From an uncultured Steroidobacter sp. (lineage in GTDB: Bacteria > Pseudomonadota > Gammaproteobacteria > Steroidobacterales > Steroidobacteraceae), in contig NZ_CALFXI010000048.1 of NCBI RefSeq assembly GCF_937958065.1, forward strand, positions 12,542 through 76,541: a stretch of 64,000 nucleotides of DNA. Reading direction: 5' to 3'. Below the pieces are notes generated by a model, which made no database searches, had not been told where the DNA came from, and saw only the letters and a program-made list of their open reading frames with translations. Positions within the stretch are counted from its first letter, which is position 1; every line of letters begins with the position of its first letter. Below are positions 62,049 through 64,000 of the stretch, one piece after another. Made by a program: the position numbers and the translations under genes.

Positions 62049-62906
62049 ATGGATCTGCTTGATTTGACCCAGTCGTTCGTCGAGCGATGCGAGCGCTCAG
62101 CGCCAGCGTCGGAGCTGGCTGCAACCTTCGAACGCGCCGTGCAGCAGATAGGCTTTCGACACTTCGCCTGCTGCTCCCATGTGAATCCAAGGCGCCCTCC
62201 GCAGCGTGCAGTTGTCGTTCACAACTATCCACGGGAATGGGAGCGAAGCTACGCCGAACGAAATCTCCACGAGTACGATCCGGTGTTCCTTCGTGCAGAG
62301 AAGGAAGCTCTGCCATTCCATTGGGACGCGCCGGATTTCCGCGCCGGCCTCACGGCATCACAAGAGAAGATCATTGAGGAGGCTGAGAGCGTAGGCATCG
62401 CTCACGGGTACACGGTCCCCATTCATTTGCCGCGCGCAGCAGGCGCGCTCCATGCCTCGTGCTCGCTCGTGCCAGAAACGCGAGCTATCGACACGCGCGC
62501 ATATCGCGCTGTGCAGTTGATGTCGATGTATCTCTATGTGTCCGTGGGTTATCAGAAGGACATGCGAGCTGCGCGGGCCGCGAGTCTCGAGAGCGCGCCA
62601 GTTCTCAGTGCACGCGAACGGCAATGCTTGGAGCTGGCGGCGTACGGCAAGAGCGATTGGGAGATCAGCCAATTGCTCGGCATCAGCGAGCACACCGTCC
62701 ACAAACATGTGGAGACGGCGAAGCGCCGCCTCGGCGTCTCGACGCGCGTACAAGCCATCGTGTGGGCTGCTCAGCGCCTGGAGATTTCTCTGGGCGACGT
62801 GGTGAAGGCGGCACCTACGACGAAAGGCACGAACTCGCGTCGGTGGCCCAAGAGGTCCACATCGATGGACAGCGAGTCACGCGTGACTCGGCATGCGGGC
62901 CACTAA
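62049..62906 (+). CDS. LuxR-family regulator with autoinducer-binding domain
   Basis: 285 residues. The N-terminal autoinducer-binding domain shows the conserved W, Y, D, P and W pattern (WERSYAERNLHEYDPVFL, then PFHWDAPDF). The C-terminal LuxR HTH is ARERQCLELAAYGKSDWEISQLL, then GISEHTVHKHVETAKRRLGV. A 30-residue basic tail follows. No luxI-type synthase gene is in the window, so it may be a solo receptor or answer a synthase further on. In mobile elements such proteins often gate transfer genes; that is inference here. Confidence 0.9.
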   Translation: MDLLDLTQSFVERCERSAPASELAATFERAVQQIGFRHFACCSHVNPRRPPQRAVVVHNYPREWERSYAERNLHEYDPVFLRAEKEALPFHWDAPDFRAGLTASQEKIIEEAESVGIAHGYTVPIHLPRAAGALHASCSLVPETRAIDTRAYRAVQLMSMYLYVSVGYQKDMRAARAASLESAPVLSARERQCLELAAYGKSDWEISQLLGISEHTVHKHVETAKRRLGVSTRVQAIVWAAQRLEISLGDVVKAAPTTKGTNSRRWPKRSTSMDSESRVTRHAGH

Positions 62907-63025
62907 CAGAAGGAGGCTGTCAACTGGCCTGATCAGGTAATTGTGTCGGTCATCTTCTTCCGGATAGTCGTGCGTACATATTGCGGCGCGGCGCCGGTGA
63001 AGACAGGGAGGAGTAGGAGACTGAT

Positions 63026-63658
63026 GTGGACGCTTACGTTACGAGAGAGCCCGTTGATCGGGATTTGAGGCGACGACAACTTGCTCAACGCTTGGTCGTG
63101 CACCAGGCACGCACCAAGACGATTTTTCTTTTGACCGGCCTCTCTCGCCATCAGCTCGCCACGCTCCGGCAGCGTTGGCGCATGACCGACCAGCTGCGTC
63201 GCCGCGGCCCCACACCTACTTCCTTCAAAGTGTTTCGATCGACGCTGCGACTGCGCGCAGAAGCTTCAGCGCTGGCTGTCTTCTGGAGGACGCTCGGGAA
63301 TATCGGTGCCGCCAATGGCGGAACTCCGAGAGCGGCGACCGCGCTCGAGTTCGGCGAGCGCCTATGCGAGGTGTTCGAGGCGTATCTCGCGTGCTTCCCA
63401 AAAACCGAGCTGGAGTTCGAGCATCTCGTACTGCTTGTGCGAGGGCTCGAAGCGGCCGATGCCATCGGGCTATCGAGGTGCGGCAGCTGCGAAGCCGTAA
63501 TCCTGGTCGACTTGCTCGATCTGCGGCGTCGCCTTTGCTCCCATTGCCAACGCGCTGCCGATGCGATCGCACGCGCGCGCGTGGATGCTCATGAGGTAGG
63601 AGAGGCGACTGCATCGCTGCCGAGTACCGGGGAGGGTGTGCAGCAAGAGCTGTTCTGA
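63026..63658 (+). CDS. FlhC-like transcriptional regulator
   Basis: 210 residues. The length, mostly helical N-terminus and four-Cys zinc site (Cys152, Cys155, Cys171, Cys174, in CGSCEAVILVDLLDL and CSHCQ) match the FlhC family, which with FlhD activates flagellar genes in enteric bacteria. Here it sits in a mobile element next to a LuxR gene, so it probably controls element genes. GTG start with AGGAG 6 nt upstream. FlhC assignment rests on the Cys pattern and general similarity. Confidence 0.7.
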   Translation: MDAYVTREPVDRDLRRRQLAQRLVVHQARTKTIFLLTGLSRHQLATLRQRWRMTDQLRRRGPTPTSFKVFRSTLRLRAEASALAVFWRTLGNIGAANGGTPRAATALEFGERLCEVFEAYLACFPKTELEFEHLVLLVRGLEAADAIGLSRCGSCEAVILVDLLDLRRRLCSHCQRAADAIARARVDAHEVGEATASLPSTGEGVQQELF

Positions 63659-63687
63659 TGGATCACTGAAAGACGTTGAGGCGAGTC

Positions 63688-64000
63688 ATGGCGGACGTAT
63701 CCACTGGAGGCACTCAACACGTGCCGAAGGAGCCTTTGGAGTTTGCATGGCGCGGAGCACAGGCTCTCAAGCGAGTCCATGCGCTGAACGAGCGATGTCT
63801 CGAGCTACTCACGCAACTCGCGCGTGCCGACCCAGAGCAGACCACTCTCGCGATCGTGAATCAGCATCGGAGCCTCTGGCGTAGTTTGAACGCGACCGCG
63901 AGAAAGCGCGCCGCACGGACACCGTTCTTGCTCGTGGATGTGCATTTCGTAACCGTCCGGTGTCGGCACCCTATCTTCGCATCGGACAATGGTGATGCTT
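63688..64000 (+). CDS. Partial hypothetical protein, possibly FlhD-like partner (5' part only)
   Basis: ATG at 63688, open to the window edge (104 codons seen). A helical, charged N-terminus (EFAWRGAQALKRVHALNERC, then LELLTQLARADPEQTT) ends in ARTPFLLVDVHF. It starts 29 nt after the FlhC-like gene, so is co-transcribed. No family can be named safely; position and helical content make an FlhD-like partner possible, but that is a guess. Confidence 0.55.
   Translation, partial: MADVSTGGTQHVPKEPLEFAWRGAQALKRVHALNERCLELLTQLARADPEQTTLAIVNQHRSLWRSLNATARKRAARTPFLLVDVHFVTVRCRHPIFASDNGDA

Overview
Chromosomal window from a GC-rich gammaproteobacterium, probably of the Steroidobacter/Xanthomonas side of the class. 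This is inferred from conserved neighbourhoods: recA-recX-alaS-csrA-tRNA-Ser, a FmdB gene before aspS, and bamD divergent from rluD-pgeF-clpB. No 16S gene is present, so the placement is inference.

Layout. 1-7.2 kb: two-partner secretion pair, a very large adhesin (3' end outside the window) and its outer-membrane transporter, both on minus. 7.5-16.2 kb: housekeeping block (bamD, rluD, pgeF, a ZIP metal transporter, clpB with a likely sigma-32 promoter, fmdB-like, aspS). 16.4-22.4 kb: what looks like a decayed chromosomal integron. A truncated integron-type integrase on minus is followed by about nine small, same-strand, mostly unknown genes; several junctions carry attC-like sites. A 25-bp direct repeat lies near both ends. 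22.5-25.3 kb: oxidoreductase, secreted cupin, HD hydrolase and VOC genes. 25.4-34.1 kb: an eight-gene minus-strand sugar cluster (Tat small subunit plus GMC dehydrogenase, LacI regulator, MFS transporter, two DUF1080 proteins, sugar-phosphate-isomerase-like protein, Gfo/Idh/MocA reductase). It fits glycoside breakdown through 3-keto intermediates, with a LacI-type operator in the largest gap. 34.2-44.0 kb: hydrolase, mutS, pncC-thpR, LexA-boxed recA-recX, alaS, csrA, tRNA-Ser(GCT). 44.6-50.4 kb: exported methyltransferase-like protein, a histidine kinase/KaiC-like ATPase/receiver operon, and AraC and TetR regulators.

50.9-61.1 kb is a genomic island in tRNA-Arg(ACG): tyrosine integrase 13 nt from the tRNA, excisionase-like gene, toxin-antitoxin pair, several frameshifted or truncated genes, and two ArsR/SRPBCC units with palindromic operators (one with a GST). 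At 61.08-61.22 kb the tRNA 3' half and the integrase 3' end recur in degenerate form with the same spacing. This marks the island edge and the left end of a second, older element in the same site. That second element carries a membrane protein, a LuxR-type regulator, a FlhC-like regulator and a partial gene running off the window.

All assignments come from reading sequence and translations only. Operators, attC sites and promoters are predictions; identities quoted were counted by eye on short stretches.
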